A stretch of DNA of 64,000 nucleotides from Paramacrobiotus metropolitanus (GCF_019649055.1 NW_026570228.1:1054001-1118000), one strand, 5' to 3'. Counted from the first letter of the stretch, positions 44,691-57,247 are shown. A program made the numbers and translations. Notes: generated from the sequence alone by a model not told the origin.

Positions 44691-45470
44691 ATGCTGCGTG
44701 CACGGGGAAACACGGGTATTGGCTGCGAGCACGGAGTTCGGACACGGGTGTTGGCTAGGTGCACGGCTTTTTAATTTTTTATGATTTTCGAATTTTGGTC
44801 GTAACATTTACAGTTCTCCAGGTCTTATTCAACCGCAACAGTTTTTTCGACCGGTTTCTGACGTATTTTTTCATGTGCCATACATAGTCTAGAAATAGTT
44901 ACAGATACTTTGTTTTACGGCTCAGATTTTTTCTATGCGGCTTGATGCAAGTAGAAATGGTGTCAACTGCATGGTTCATAAGCGGCCACCAAGTGTGTTC
45001 GCATCAGACCCTGCTCAAAAAGGCCGTTCCATGATCCATCCCGAAAACAAACGCGGTAGCCATGGCTGTAGCCTGTATTACAGAAATTCTCATGTTTTCG
45101 GCTCTTGTTTCTGTGACTTTCAAGAACTTCATGGTACTGCACTAACAAGCATTAGGTGGTAACATATACTGTACTTGCTATGCACAGTAAGTTTCGCAAT
45201 ACATTTTTCTACTTGCTGTAGGTACTTAACTGTTTTGTCGTTAAAAATTATGGGTTAAGGAAGTAAGTTTCCATAAGTAGTAATTATGTAAAAAAATTAT
45301 AATCAAAATTATATATTAAAATTTAAATTAAAAAACCTGAATGAGTTACCCGTGCACGCAGCCAACGCCCGTTCCCAAACTCCGTGCACCCAGCCAACAC
45401 CCGTGCGGACCCAAAAATATCACCCGTGCACGCAGCCAACACCCGTGTTTACCCGTGCACGCAGCCATAA
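44691..45470. mobile_element. Fold-back element with repeated CACGGGTGTTGGCTG arms
   Basis: The left arm (about 44691-44766) reads GCTGCGTGCACGGG, then ACACGGGTATTGGCTGCG, then ACACGGGTGTTGGCT. The right arm (about 45348-45470) carries the complements (CCCGTGCACGCAGCCAACAC and relatives) four to five times. The arms enclose about 600 bp of AT-rich sequence without a transposase. Arms built of short subterminal repeats fit a fold-back or MITE-type DNA element. No clear target duplication was found. Confidence 0.7.
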
Positions 45471-45883
45471 TGTAAACATTATTATGATTATTATGAGTTC
45501 AGAAAATTGCTTAAAAGTCGGGCACGGTTTCAAATTCAGAGTCCAAATACAATCGGTTTTTACGCTTCTTGCGGTATAGATGGCTGGATTTAGCGCATAG
45601 ACATCGCTCAAAATGTTATTGCCAACAAATTAATCTTTTAAGTGAGCAAGACCTAGTTTTCACTGTAATACAAGAAAGCAAACATGATTTGCTTTATCTT
45701 ATCGATCAGCTTGATGATTTCAAAACTCGATACGCACGCACGAGAAATGATTCATGCGCTATGTACACTCACCGATCATGTGTAAACTGCGCGTAAAACA
45801 TACAAGTAGCACTGAGCCGCCGACTGCTCGCTTGTACTTTATCATGCCGATTCAACGCCAAAATAAATCGTCTTATTTTAATC

Positions 45884-47437
45884 ATGCCCAGTACTCCGCC
45901 GGAAGACACTGCAATCTGGGGATGGCAGGGAACCGTTCTGGGGATCGCCCAGCGTATACGCCATGTTCTGACTACCGGTGAACAGAGCGATGTGCAGTTT
46001 GCCGTAGGACATCAATATGGCGAGGCCAAGACGTTTCACGCTCACAAGTAAGTCCCATAAATTACGGCTTAGTTTCGGAAAACTAACAGATATCCACAAG
46101 TGTTTCTTCGTAGATTTGTGTTAAGTATTAGCAGTGAAGTCTTCAATGCCATGTTCAACGGAAGTCTGCCAGAGAAATGCGAAGCGGTAATAGAACTTCC
46201 GGAAATCCCACCGGAAGCGTTTGACAACATGCTAAAGTACGATTATATTAGCATTATGTGCTCTTCTCGGAGTTACTTTTGCTTGATACGTTTGTTTCTT
46301 AGATATTTGTATACCGATGCTGTGGAGGATCTCAATTGGGAAACCGTCTTCTCCACGTTATACTGTGCAAAAAAGTACGGCATCCCTTCGCTGGTCGATC
46401 TATGTACGGCATTTATCACCGCAAAAGTGGATAAAGATAACTGTCTGGATGTACTTGAAAATGTATGCGAATAAAGCCGATTCTGGTATTGAACAGCAAA
46501 TTTAAATGTTCTTGTGCCGTAGGTACAATTGTTGGATGTGGATAATGTGGTCAACAAGTGCTTAGAACTTGTGGACATATACGCCAGAGAAATACTGCAA
46601 TCGGAACGGTTTATCCGAGTCGAGCAGGAAATGCTACAAATGATCCTTAAACGTGATTCGTTACCGGTGAATGAGAATGTCGTTTATGCGGCCGTTGAAA
46701 AGTACGCTTTGAGACGTTGGTATTGTCTACAATCTGAGTGTAAGACATTAAATTTGCTATAGCGCTTGGCAAGTTACTGTACTATATTCGCAAACTATGC
46801 ATGTACATAAAGTGAAGCTGTAGCAAATTGTTTGTGAATACTTCGTCTAGTTCCCGCGGAAAGCGCGTACCTTGAAATCAGCTGAATTGTAGTAAAGACG
46901 GTTTTATGGAATTTCGATTTTTGGCTTACAGATGGGCGCGGAATGCCTGCTGGCGAAGTGATCTAGATCCAACCGACGCCAACCGACGTCAAATGCTGGG
47001 ACCGACATTGTTCCTTGTACGCTTTCCTTTAATGGATGACGCGCAAATAGCTAACGGCCCCGGAACGGTCAGTACAATTAAAGTCATAAAAACGAACTTA
47101 AGTTAATCGAGTCGTTGCACAACAGTCGGGACTGCTGACGAAAGAGGAGCTGTGCAATATCTATCAGTACAAGCACGCCACCATCAAACCCGACATTCCC
47201 TTTTCGGCCGCGCCGCGTTGCCCTTACAATATTCACGTGGCGGAGGATGGAAGTGTACTTGTGGACAGGAGCACCTCCAGTCTGTCGCCGCGGATATATA
47301 TGGGCGATATGGAGTACATTCTGAACCGGAATAACCCCTTTGATGCTCACATGGCTAATGTACTGTCAGTGGCCAGAGATTCTCGTGACCGGTACCGACG
47401 ACGTGGGCAAGAAGTACCGGAATGTCGGCAGCAATAG
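45884..47437 (+). CDS. BTB-BACK domain protein 2
   Basis: Six exons: 45884-46047, 46114-46236, 46303-46462, 46523-46701, 46932-47067 and 47126-47437, giving 357 residues with all phases consistent and GT-AG introns. The BTB domain runs from SDVQFAVGHQYGEAKTFHAH through FVLSISSEVFNAMFNGSLPE and YLYTDAVEDLNWETVFSTLY to CAKKYGIPSLVDLCTAFI. BACK: KCLELVDIYAREILQSERFI, EMLQMILKRDSLPVNENVV, VEKWARNACWRSDLDPT. The tail has LTKEELCNIYQYKHATIKPD. BTBD2/3/6-like; probably a Cullin-3 ligase adaptor (inference from the family). It pairs with gene C as BTB1 pairs with gene B. Confidence 0.9.
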
Positions 47438-48871
47438 ACGTGTGCAGACCGGAAATTGATTTTGGCTACGGAATGTAAATTAACATAGTGATATGTAAGC
47501 GCCCAGTTTATCGAAACCGTACTTTCCTCTTCTCGTTCAGGCCATCAAAACCTATTTTAAACTGTGTATTGTTAACGTTTTCGACGTTCTCCATCGTGCC
47601 TTCTATTGTGCAAATTTGTGCAGTACCACTGCTATCATGGGTAAAATTCAATCGCACGAAGACAATAAATATCTTATTCTATTATTTGAGACGTAAAAAC
47701 TTTAGAACGGAGAGAAACGAAATGGGTCCGTGGTCGGTATATCTTCTACTGTGACTTCAATGATTATTACGGGATATATTATTGCATTTGCAATACATGA
47801 ACACAATGTTTCATTTTGTGCTACTCATATGCAATACAGTACTGGGTGCCCGAACAAAATTTCTTTTGGCGTACCGTAAGCTGATTATCGTACCGGTTAG
47901 ACGGATTCGATAAACAATTTCTATAGCTATCTGTACTAGAAACATCAAAGATTTTCTTGAAAGATTAAGACGGGGCCATTGAAAACAAAACCGGTTAAAA
48001 TTGTGCAAAATTTTTTTATACCCCAATCAGAAAAACTCAGAAAGTCGTGGCATTTTCCCCCGTATGAAATATCCTCCTTTTTTAGTTACTAGTAAAAAAT
48101 ACCAACTGGCTGAATCCCGCTGAATAAGAGCAAAACATGGATTGTTAAGATGGATAAAGAGAGAGCATGGATTCCTAATTAAGATGGTACTGCCCAGTAA
48201 TCAAAGCATCTGTGTGATTGGATCAATACTAGTTGGTGAGGCTGGACCTGGCTGGGTACTGGTTGCTCAAAATGTATACTTCTAGTGGTAGGCTGGTAGT
48301 GAAAATGACCGGTTGTTCAGGAATATCGAAGTGCAGCTGCCTTAAATGCTATCGATCCTTTAATTGCCCGATAGCTTTTCACTTTGCGCACAATCAGCAA
48401 CAATTACTGTAGTACTTACTTGCTTGTTGCTGGTAGTTTCCGCATTGGCTCAGAACGAGCTGAATTCTTATTTTCTGTGTCGACTGGTAGCTTTACCAAA
48501 TATTAGAATTAATATTAAATTTTTATTCTTTGCTTGTGCCTGTGAACACGTGCACAATTCCCACTGCCTGGGACGCCGCGCATTCCTCACATGGGTTGAG
48601 TGGTTTCCTTCAGACTACCGTGTATTCCTTGGGCAATCAGTTCTTATTTAACTTAAACGTTCTAAACTTTTAATAAACAAATTGCAAAGATTTTCAGTGC
48701 ACGACGCAGATGGAAACCGCCTGTTGTGGCAGCGTGATTTGGCTTAAACTTTAAAAAAGTTTTGAAAACTTCCATTATCTATTTTCGTTTCGGTTTTTTT
48801 TTTGACCCAAAACGTGAATTCTTCTTCTAAGCATGGATCCTAAAATAAGTGACTGAATATTACAGACAAGA
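47438..48871. other. Intergenic region before F-box copy 2
   Basis: No complete gene. At about 48385-48470 a frame reads TITVVLTCLLLVVSALAQNE, which looks like a signal peptide with an AQ end as in the secreted family; no ATG precedes it in frame, so it may be a decayed exon 1. Confidence 0.35.
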
Positions 48872-51006
48872 ATGCACCTGTACCAAAATGCTGAACGAAT
48901 GGTGTACGCGTGGAACGCAGTGGATGTGGAGATTAACGGTCAACTACAGCACGGACACGTCGTCAACCTGACTGATAATGAGAACGACAGCGCTCCGTCG
49001 CGCCTGATCGTGAATTTTGGATGCCCGTCACAGCAAGCGGTGGAGGTGCCATACGGGAAGATCTGGGGCTGCAGCATCGATCGATCCAGCAGCTCTAGCA
49101 GCCTCTGCGTGGGAGCCACAGTGGAGGTGCTGCTACATGACAGATCGGCTGGCACGTGGAAATGGTATTTCGCGAAAGTGCTGATTAGCCGCTTTCGGCA
49201 TTTGCAGGACATGGCGCTGGTGGAGGTGATGACGGGCGGACAGTCTCGTCGTGAGCTACTTCCCCACCGACAGATTCGCAATTTGCCGGAAGAAACCGTC
49301 AAACCAAAACTCTTGACAGCGGGCGGTTTTGTCATACGGGCTTGCAGAGTGCCAAACGGTTACTGGGTTTTGCAGCCATCGATCGCGGCTTTGCTGCTCC
49401 GAAAAGTTGAGAAGCGCTTTGAAGTGCGATTTGTTCAGGTGCTCAGTAAAAGGATGCTTTTTTTTGGCGCGGTTCAACTGGTCTTACTTGGACGGTAAAA
49501 CTAGACTAAGTGTAAGTTGTGACTGATGATTGCTGTTCGGTTATCTTCTTACTCGTATCTTGAAAAGTGTTGATGGTTTCGCCTTTCTTTTACTACAGGG
49601 AGCTGTGTTCGAAACAGCAAGACGTGCATTTGACCATAAATCACTCGATAGGACGAAGAGTCAGAATAGTAACGTAAGTAGGGACTTCGTAAGACTAGCT
49701 ATAGTCACGTTTACCCTCAACGTGTATTCTTTACCAAAACAGATTACAGCTTCGGAAATCTATGATGGTGAGCCGAAGCGAAAAAACCGTTGATTGTCAG
49801 TGAGCGCGGTTTGGCGTTGCCTTTGGAAGTGTTTGGAAGTGTTGAGGGAGATCTTCCTGTCATTGGACACCATCGACCGACAGCGCTGCCGACGCACTTG
49901 CTCGCTGTGGGAAGCCATTCTCTCGTCGCCGGAAATGGGCCAAGATGTGCATGTATCGCGGGAAGCAGGCCAGCCCTTCCCTCCGCGTGAAGTGAAAGAT
50001 AACTACGCCACGTACGCCTGCGTCTTTAAACACATCACGCCAGCCACCCGCACGGTCTGCATTTGGGGCACAAGAACTTTTTATCCGTGGCCCAACAGTA
50101 TCCCGGACGATGCCGAGGATGCGCTGGACCTTATAAAGAGCCTCTTAAACCAGCCGGGCTTCCGCATCCACCGTATCATTTTACCCCGGCGATTGGTCAC
50201 GTTTGTTGAACCAGAATTATGCGCGATTTCCAACCAGATAGTCGCGCACCTGTCCAAGCCGGAGTCATGCTATGATCGTATGATCTGGAAGGATTGCGTC
50301 GTCAAACTGTTAGACAAAGAATACGACCTCTTGATGTGGTTCCGCATCCCCGCTGCTGTCTTCACCCGAGGACAGATCGGTACGGCGCACGTTGTAGACG
50401 TTTTGGAAGCGTGTCTCCACTGGGATGGGCCGCCGTTGGATGAACAGCGTCTTGCCCAGTTCATGGCCAGTCTGCTCAATAGTAAAAAGAAGGCCAAGAA
50501 AGTGCAGAAGGTACGGTATTGATATGGCATGCTGACATTTATTTTAAAAAGCATGTTGATTTTTCTGGTACATAATACTATTGGTACATTAACAGTCCCG
50601 TCCTCCGTCTTACTTAGAATTCACCAATCGCTCCTTGCATTTCTACAGTTGTCAGCGTAGGGTCTTGATGGAACTTTAGCTTAGCCATTATTTTTGTATG
50701 GTATTTGCTTAAACTTGACTTATTTCTTGTAGCAGTAATGGGTCTAACATGTGAGCAATTGTGCAGATTCTACATGACTTTCAAACCTGCGATCCGCGCC
50801 CGTCTCATTATCGAAATCACCAGTGGACGCTGGACAATGTGGCCAGCGTGGATTTGACCAAGCTGAACCGGTTGTGTCGGTTTGCCTTATGGAGCCACTT
50901 CTGCCGGCTAGGATTGGTGGATGACAACGCCCAGTCCAGCAATTCCGAGTCCGAATCCGATAACAGCGAATCCGACGACAGCGAATCCGAGGACGGCGAG
51001 GAATAA
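48872..51006 (+). pseudogene. F-box/Tudor-like family protein, copy 2
   Basis: The first exon, from ATG 48872 (preceded by attacag|acaaga), encodes the N-terminal region (MHLYQNAERMVYAWNAVDVE; ATVEVLLHDRSAGTWKWYFA). The large F-box exon ends at 50510 and the last exon is 50767-51006 (ILHDFQTCDPRPSHYRNHQW, then an acidic tail SESESDNSESDDSESEDGEE). Against copy 4, the frame slips in a T8 run near 49458 and an A6 run near 49783, and a 10-bp tandem duplication (TTTGGAAGTG twice, 49824-49843) shifts it inside the F-box. After that the frame is open (FLSLDTIDRQRCRRTCSLWE to the splice donor). Most likely a young pseudogene, although a truncated product from the second half is possible. Confidence 0.8.
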
Positions 51007-52542
51007 AGTGCGCAAAATGCTTGTAGCTTAGCGTTAATAGCGTGTTTCTACACAACAGGGCGCGTGACTTTCCTTAATTCGTCCCTTCATGGTGGAGCGC
51101 GATTAGCTACATTGGTTTTAGTGCTTGCATGAATATTAAGCTCGTCTCGCGGTTTTTATGTTTGGGCAGCCTCGCTGGCTTGTTCAGTTCGAATCTCGGA
51201 GCGCTATTTTCCACTCATGGTGTGTTCGATCTAATCTTGTAATAAATATGATTATCATCCATTATGAACGCTTCTCCCCAGTTACGGCATAAGATACCAA
51301 GTGATCGTAAAGCAAGACCTTCTTCTCGAATCCGCCTTCGTTAAAGCTTCGAATATTGCGAACGGTGTACCAATATCAAATCACTGAATTTTAGCCAGGT
51401 GTTCAGTTAACCGTTGTAACAAAGAGTTTAAACGCATACAGATGTACCAAATGCCAGGTGCGATGTACTCGTATTTAATCTACTGACTGACTCCTAAATA
51501 CCACACTTTATTGACAAACGACGGCAGAGTACAAATCAATAAACATTTGCAAGTTAACCAAACAATGAAAAAAGCTTAATTATCACAACAGAAAGAGTTC
51601 AATAAACTCCTAAATCATTGTGCAGAATTCTCCGTGCCTACCAATCTGGCTGCCGGTGTCTGCCGTTTATTAGTGGACGTTGTATGTAAAGGTGAACAAT
51701 CTGCAAAAAAGGTGAACAATCTGAGCCGAAATGTGAAGATGAACTATCAGAATCTGCAGGACTGTTGACCAAAATTCACAGGTAACTGCGCTCACTAGGT
51801 TTAATCCAAGATCCCAGTTTTTAGTCCAACTTCGACTTAGGGGACGGCGAGTAGTACAAAGTGTGAAACCTCTGAAGTTGTGGATAAGCTGAGTTTCAAA
51901 TTGTTTAAACTGTAGTACACAACGTGGAGGGATAGGTTATGGTTCGCAACCGCGTCCGAACACTGCGGCGGCGTTATATTTCGCTCGCATATAATCACTA
52001 ATCGACCGACGTTCATTTCGGCAGATGGTCCACCCGCGCAAGTTCCAGCCGCGCAGCTCCAGCTGCGCCCAGTTTCCCTCCGGCATGGCTCACAATACCA
52101 GTAAGAAATTTCCCGGCTGCAGCAGCTTTCTCCTCTCCTTACGAGAGTATGTTATCGGCTTCAGTGTTAGCCACTTTACCAAGTTCGTATATGAACAACC
52201 AGCACTACGTAGTTCCACAAACACACCTCTACTGCCGGCAATTGAAATATGTATTTTCTGGTGAGTCGTACGTAAATGGTACCTTTCGATCGCGTTTTTG
52301 TAAGCCGGTAACATATGTAACTTGTAAGCAGTACAAGTTCTGCAGTGGGGGACAGAACTGTGCATGTCACGATTTACAACTGTTTGGGGGCTTATTAGTT
52401 ATTGTTATTATAAGTTTTACAAGGCTACATATTAGTGGAAATGATCACTATTTTTGCCGTAAATTAGGGTAATTATTGCCGTTTACTGGTCAAGCCATCC
52501 AAAGTGTACGCTCATTCCTCCTGAGGCTCGTCATCCCTGAAA
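51007..52542. other. Intergenic region between F-box copies 2 and 3
   Basis: No recognised gene. GGTGAACAATCTG is repeated twice near 51690-51722. A 79-codon frame at 52025 (MVHPRKFQPRSSSCAQFPSG) lacks any match. Confidence 0.35.
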
Positions 52543-54560
52543 TCACTCCTGCAATCGTTGGATGGGAACCTTATCCTGCAGGCACCGCGACAGTGCACAC
52601 AGGCAGAATTGGTTCTGTTTGCCCACGTCGACGTCCGTCACAGTGTTCGCGCTCCACTGGCGTCCGCGGTAATGTGCCCAAGGACGCCGATCGCAGGATT
52701 GGTAGTCCTGGAGAATCTGCAGAATTATTCATTGAAAAATACATAAAATTATACAACCGGTAGCAGGACGCAACTTAAGGCAAAAGAGCGCGTTTCGCGC
52801 TGTGTTAAAGGATGTGAGACTGGTACATGGCACCAATTGCCATGTACCAGGCTTTTCGATACCTTCACCACTTCCTTGGCCTTCCCTTCGTTGTTATTCA
52901 CGTTGGCCATGGGCTAGCCTTCCCTTCGTTGTTATTCACGTTGGCCTTGGCCATGGGCAATCGGAACTGGTCCCGTGTACCAATATACTGCAAATTCATC
53001 GGCGGCCCCTCCCAGCACATATGCTTCTCGAATAGATCCACAATGTGAGCTTCGTCGACATACCCCATCGCAAAAACGGCAGCGGGAATGCAGAAAGTGC
53101 TCCACGGCGCGAGTCTCCAGTTGACCAGTACCAAGGTATAATTTTTCAAAATCATACGACCACAGCACGACGCCAGCTTGGTCAAGGACGTGGTAATATC
53201 GGTGGAAAGCGCCCGAAATTTCCATTGACTATCTAACCGTGGAGAGGCGACCTCGATCACCCGCCGGTACAAGATAAAACGGTCAATGCGCCAGCCGGCA
53301 TCATCCAAGACCTTCTTGAGCATCTCCAGAATCTCATCGGCAGGATCCAGGTTCCAGTCGGGATTGTGCTGCTCTATAGCCCTTTCAATGCAGATGGTGC
53401 GGGTAGCGGACGTAATTCGCTGGAATAAGCAGGCGTACACGGCGAAATTCAAACCCCATACCAGTCGTCGTGATGGGCTGCCCTGCTGACCCGATACATG
53501 CACCACTTGACACAGCTCCGCCGACGTGAGCAGGGCGTCCCACAGCTGACAAGTACGGCGGCAGCGCAGACGGTCCACCGTGAGTGAAAGACCTCCTTCA
53601 GTACTTCCAAAGGCAATGCCAAACCGCATTCCCCAAGACCCAGTTTTCTTTCTGGCGTCAGCACATCATCCCACTTTTTGAAGTTCTGAAGTAATCTGAG
53701 GTAGTGTTCAGACAAAGGGAGGCATTCTCGCGCTTTCAAACACTTCCGCCCACGACAACAGAAATTAGAAAGGTTGAACGGAAGATCATGGACACCTTGC
53801 GCAGAGTCCCTATTTACGAGTAACACACACCCCTCTATGACATTCAGAAAGCCGAGAACGGAGGGTGTAAATTGTTGAGGTATCACTGTATAATCAGAGT
53901 TAGTGTATTCTTCAACAAATCACTAATAGCGACCAACCACATGTGCATCATGCAGCGACTCTTGGCGCCGTCGTACATAGTACATCGTTTGATTGAGAAT
54001 CTTCACAAATCGCAGCCGCAACTTTCGTTCAACTAGTCGGAGTAGCGACGTCGATAAGCACCGAGACAGAACCCAGAACCCGTTCGGCACACTGCACGCC
54101 TGCATGACGAAATGGTCCGCGGTCAGGATCGGGCGCTGTAATTCCTCTCCAGTCGGATAGCGAATCTGTTGGTAAGGGAGCAGTTCACGATGACACTGTC
54201 CGTCCATCATCACCTCCACCAGTGCCATATGATGCAGATCCCAGAACCGTGGAATCAGCGTTTTTCCGGGATACCAGTTCCAGGAGCGATGCGTGCCGCT
54301 GTTCAGAAGTACCTCCACGGCAATTCCTTCGCGTGCGTCGTTGCAGATTCGAGAGGTGGACGTACTCGACTACCGCTGACTGTTTTGTCGAGCATCCGAA
54401 ATCCACAATCAGACGCGGCGGAGAGTTGTCGTTCTCTGCCTTCTCTTCCAGACAAACACTGCTGTGCTGCAGGACACCGTCGATTTCCACATCCACAGCG
54501 TTCCAGACGCACAGTGCCGCACACCAATCGTTTACCATCAGCATCTTCGTACAGGTGCAT
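52543..54560 (-). pseudogene. F-box/Tudor-like family protein, copy 3 (inverted, broken)
   Basis: Minus strand, from ATG at 54560 (MHLYEDADGK). The N-terminal blocks lie in three frames (WNAVDVEIDGVLQHSSV; PPRLIVDFGCSTKQSAVVEY; MEVLLNSGTHRSWNWYPGKT), so at least two shifts occurred. The F-box exon has LGLGECGLALPLEVLKEVFH, then continues in another frame as DRLRCRRTCQLWDALLTSAE. Near its end a 38-bp tandem duplication (52881-52947) adds another shift before the donor AAG|gtatcg at 52864. The last exon, 52716-52543, reads ILQDYQSCDRRPWAHYRGRQ and ends without the acidic tail. Clearly a pseudogene. It is inverted between copies 2 and 4. Confidence 0.85.
52820..52850. repeat. Perfect 13-bp hairpin beside F-box copy 3
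   Basis: CTGGTACATGGCA, five bases, then its exact complement. It lies in the small intron of copy 3, next to the 38-bp tandem duplication at 52881-52947. Confidence 0.8.
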
Positions 54561-54995
54561 TACTAATCCGCTGCGAAGCAGCCAATGAACCGCACGTATA
54601 GCCAACGGTAGAAATAGCTTGAAAAAGGAGAAAAGTAAAGCAGAAAGCTTATTAAAAGCCAACGACAGAAAGAAGCTAGAAAATGTAAATTGACGGACTT
54701 AAGAATTTTCGAATTGACAGACAGCTCACAGGCAACAGCCCTCACGTAACCGCTTCTGTAGGGCGCATCCCCGCTACGATGAGCAAACTGATTGGGGGAG
54801 CTGACAGCAACTACCCGTTGTCTGCAAATCTTAGTTCACAATTTTTTACCTCTTTGACTTCGACTCCTTTTTGTTGTTGGTGTTTGTTCAGTATCCTTCC
54901 CTGTGCTCGATACAACCTACGGAAATCTTTCTCTTGTGAGCCTTGTGATTATTTTCATACAGCTCCTTTTCTGTCTCTCAGTTAGGTAGGCAAGA

Positions 54996-57247
54996 ATGTA
55001 TCTGTACGAGAACGACGAACGATCGGTTTACGCATGGAACTCTGTGGATGTGGAGATCAACGGTCTGCTGCAGCACGGTCATGTCATCGGCTTGGAAGAG
55101 AAGTCAGAGGGCGACAGCACTCCGCCGCGTGTGATCGTGGATTTCGGATGCCCGTCCCAGCAATCAGTGGCGGTGGGATTCGGGAAGATCTGGGACTGCT
55201 CTACCGAGCCATACAGCATCCCGTGCAAGGGAGACAAGGTGGAGGTGCTGCTGCAGGACGGCCCGCATCGCCCATGGGCATGGTATTCAGGGAAGGTGTT
55301 GATCCGCAAATTCAAGCACCTGCAGCATGTGGCGCTAGTAGACGTCATGATAGGCGGTGCTTGGCGCCGCGAACTAATTCCAGACCGCCAGATTCGCGAT
55401 CTAACGGTAAGAGTGCTTAGAGCACCGCCTCTTGCAACGGACCATTTCGTCATGCGAACATGCAGTGTGCCACACGGGTACTGGATCTTGGACCGCAAAC
55501 CGGCGGCGTTTATGCTGCGCCTCATGGAGAAGAGGTTCCAGCTGCGATTCGTGAAGATTCTCAGTCAGACGATGCTCTATTTGCGACGGCTGCGCGAGTC
55601 TCCTTTGGGTGAGGGACATCGGTTTGACGATCATCCGGTAAGCTACTCTTAGTTAGTGTTGTAATTCAACAGGTTTGGCCGACTTTGAAACGATCTGAAG
55701 TGTAATTAGGTAATCAAAAATAAAATCAGAAATTTCAAAAATGAATTTTTCAGATTTTTGTTTTCCGAAGATTATGTATGTAGTTTCAATTTTTTTATCA
55801 GTCACGTTGTGTTTATTAAACCGTTCTCAATTTGCGCTGAACTTGATAAATATCTTCATATCAGATTACATATTTAAATTTAAAAAAAAAGGAATTTATA
55901 ATTCAGACCGTTTTAAATTCCCAAATCCCAAATGATTTGTATCGAAACCTGAAACGTTTGAGACTGTGATTTTAAAGTTAGTCTCAGTGATTGTTGTTGT
56001 GTTACGAGATTTTTTATCTTTTCTTGAGGTTTCTCATGCTAATGTTACAGGTGAAAATATTCGAACGAGAGTGGAAGAGAACTACATTTTCCCCGGAATG
56101 GCGCGAGGAAGCCGAAAGGGCCGATGCCGAACCAAAGCGGAAACAGCCATTGCGTGTCGGTGAAGACGGTTTGGCGGTGCCGTTGGGTGTGCTGAAGGAA
56201 ATCTTCCACTCACTGGACACCGTCGACCGGCAGCGCTGCCGACGCACCTGTCGGCTGTGGGAAACGCAGCTCACTTCGGCTGAGCTGTGCGAAATCGTGC
56301 GCGTATCGCGGCAGAAGGAGAGTTCCTCACGACCCGTGCAGTTCGATTGTAATTACGCCATGTACGCCTGCATCTTCAAGCACATTACCCCGGCCGTCCA
56401 CACCGTCTGCATTCGCGACACCGAAACGTTTTTCCTGACCCGCTACACCATGCAGGACGACACCGATGAAGTATTGGATATCATTAAGAAACTCCTGGAC
56501 GACGCCGGTCGTCGCCTCGAGCGGTTGATCGTGCACCGCCGATCAGTCCGCCTCGGAGAATCAGCATTTGAGCATTGGAAACTGGGCGTGTTTGCCACCG
56601 AGATTACCGCACAAAAGGCCAGACTGGGGGCGTGCTGTGACCGTTTGATTTTTAAGGATTATGCCCTCGCAACTGAAAGTAAGGGCGGAGCGACCATGAT
56701 GGAATTCCGGGTTCCCATTGTTGTCATCCCCGAAGGACCTGTCGATGAAGCGCAGATTGTTGATACGTTCGAGAAGCATTTGCAGTGGAACGTGCCACCG
56801 CTGGATGTAGACAGCTTTGCCCAGTGCATGGCCGGTCTCATCGACAGCAAGGAGCGAGCGAAGAAAGTGCTGAAGGTATGGACAGACGTTTCAGTATTCA
56901 AACGGTACTGCGTCACGAAACGGTTCTCGGTGGCATCTGTTCTTGTTAGTTTTAATATATTCCTGTGTTTTTTTACAACCTCTTGATTAATTCTGCAGAT
57001 CCTGGAGGACTACCAGTCCTGCGATCCGCGTCCGTCAGCACATTACCGGGGATGTCGGTGGAGTGCGGACGATCTGACCGACATGGACATGGGTAAGTTG
57101 AACCGGTTCTGCTTGTACGCTTTAGCGCGCTACACGAAAGACTTGGGCGAAGCGCCCGGCGAAGACGCTGGGCAATCCGGCGACTTCAAGAACGGGACCT
57201 GCGAGTCGAGTAGTGATTCCGATGAAAACGACGATTCCGATGAGTAA
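54996..57247 (+). CDS. F-box protein with double Tudor/Agenet-like N-terminus, copy 4 (intact)
   Basis: Exons 54996-55637, 56051-56875 and 56999-57247, all phase 0, 571 residues. Residues about 10-60 (VYAWNSVDVEINGLLQHGHV, PPRVIVDFGCPSQQSVAVGF) and 80-130 (GDKVEVLLQDGPHRPWAWYS, GKVLIRKFKHLQHVALVDVM) look like two Tudor/Agenet-type barrels, an arrangement that recalls the FMR1 N-terminus. An F-box begins at about residue 258 (GLAVPLGVLKEIFHSLDTVD, RQRCRRTCRLWETQL). A conserved C-terminal region follows (YAMYACIFKHITPAVHTVCI; IVDTFEKHLQWNVPPLDVDS), then ILEDYQSCDPRPSAHYRG and an acidic tail (SSSDSDENDDSDE). F-box proteins normally recruit substrates to SCF ligases. The ATG is preceded by ctctcag|ttaggtaggcaaga. 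The only undamaged copy of four; F-box call firm, Tudor call by resemblance. Confidence 0.88.

Noticed and set aside
51095-51215. GTTCGAATCTCGGAGCGC looked like a tRNA T-loop and acceptor stem
   Set aside because: The upstream GGAGCGC is a direct copy, not the complement, so no acceptor stem forms.
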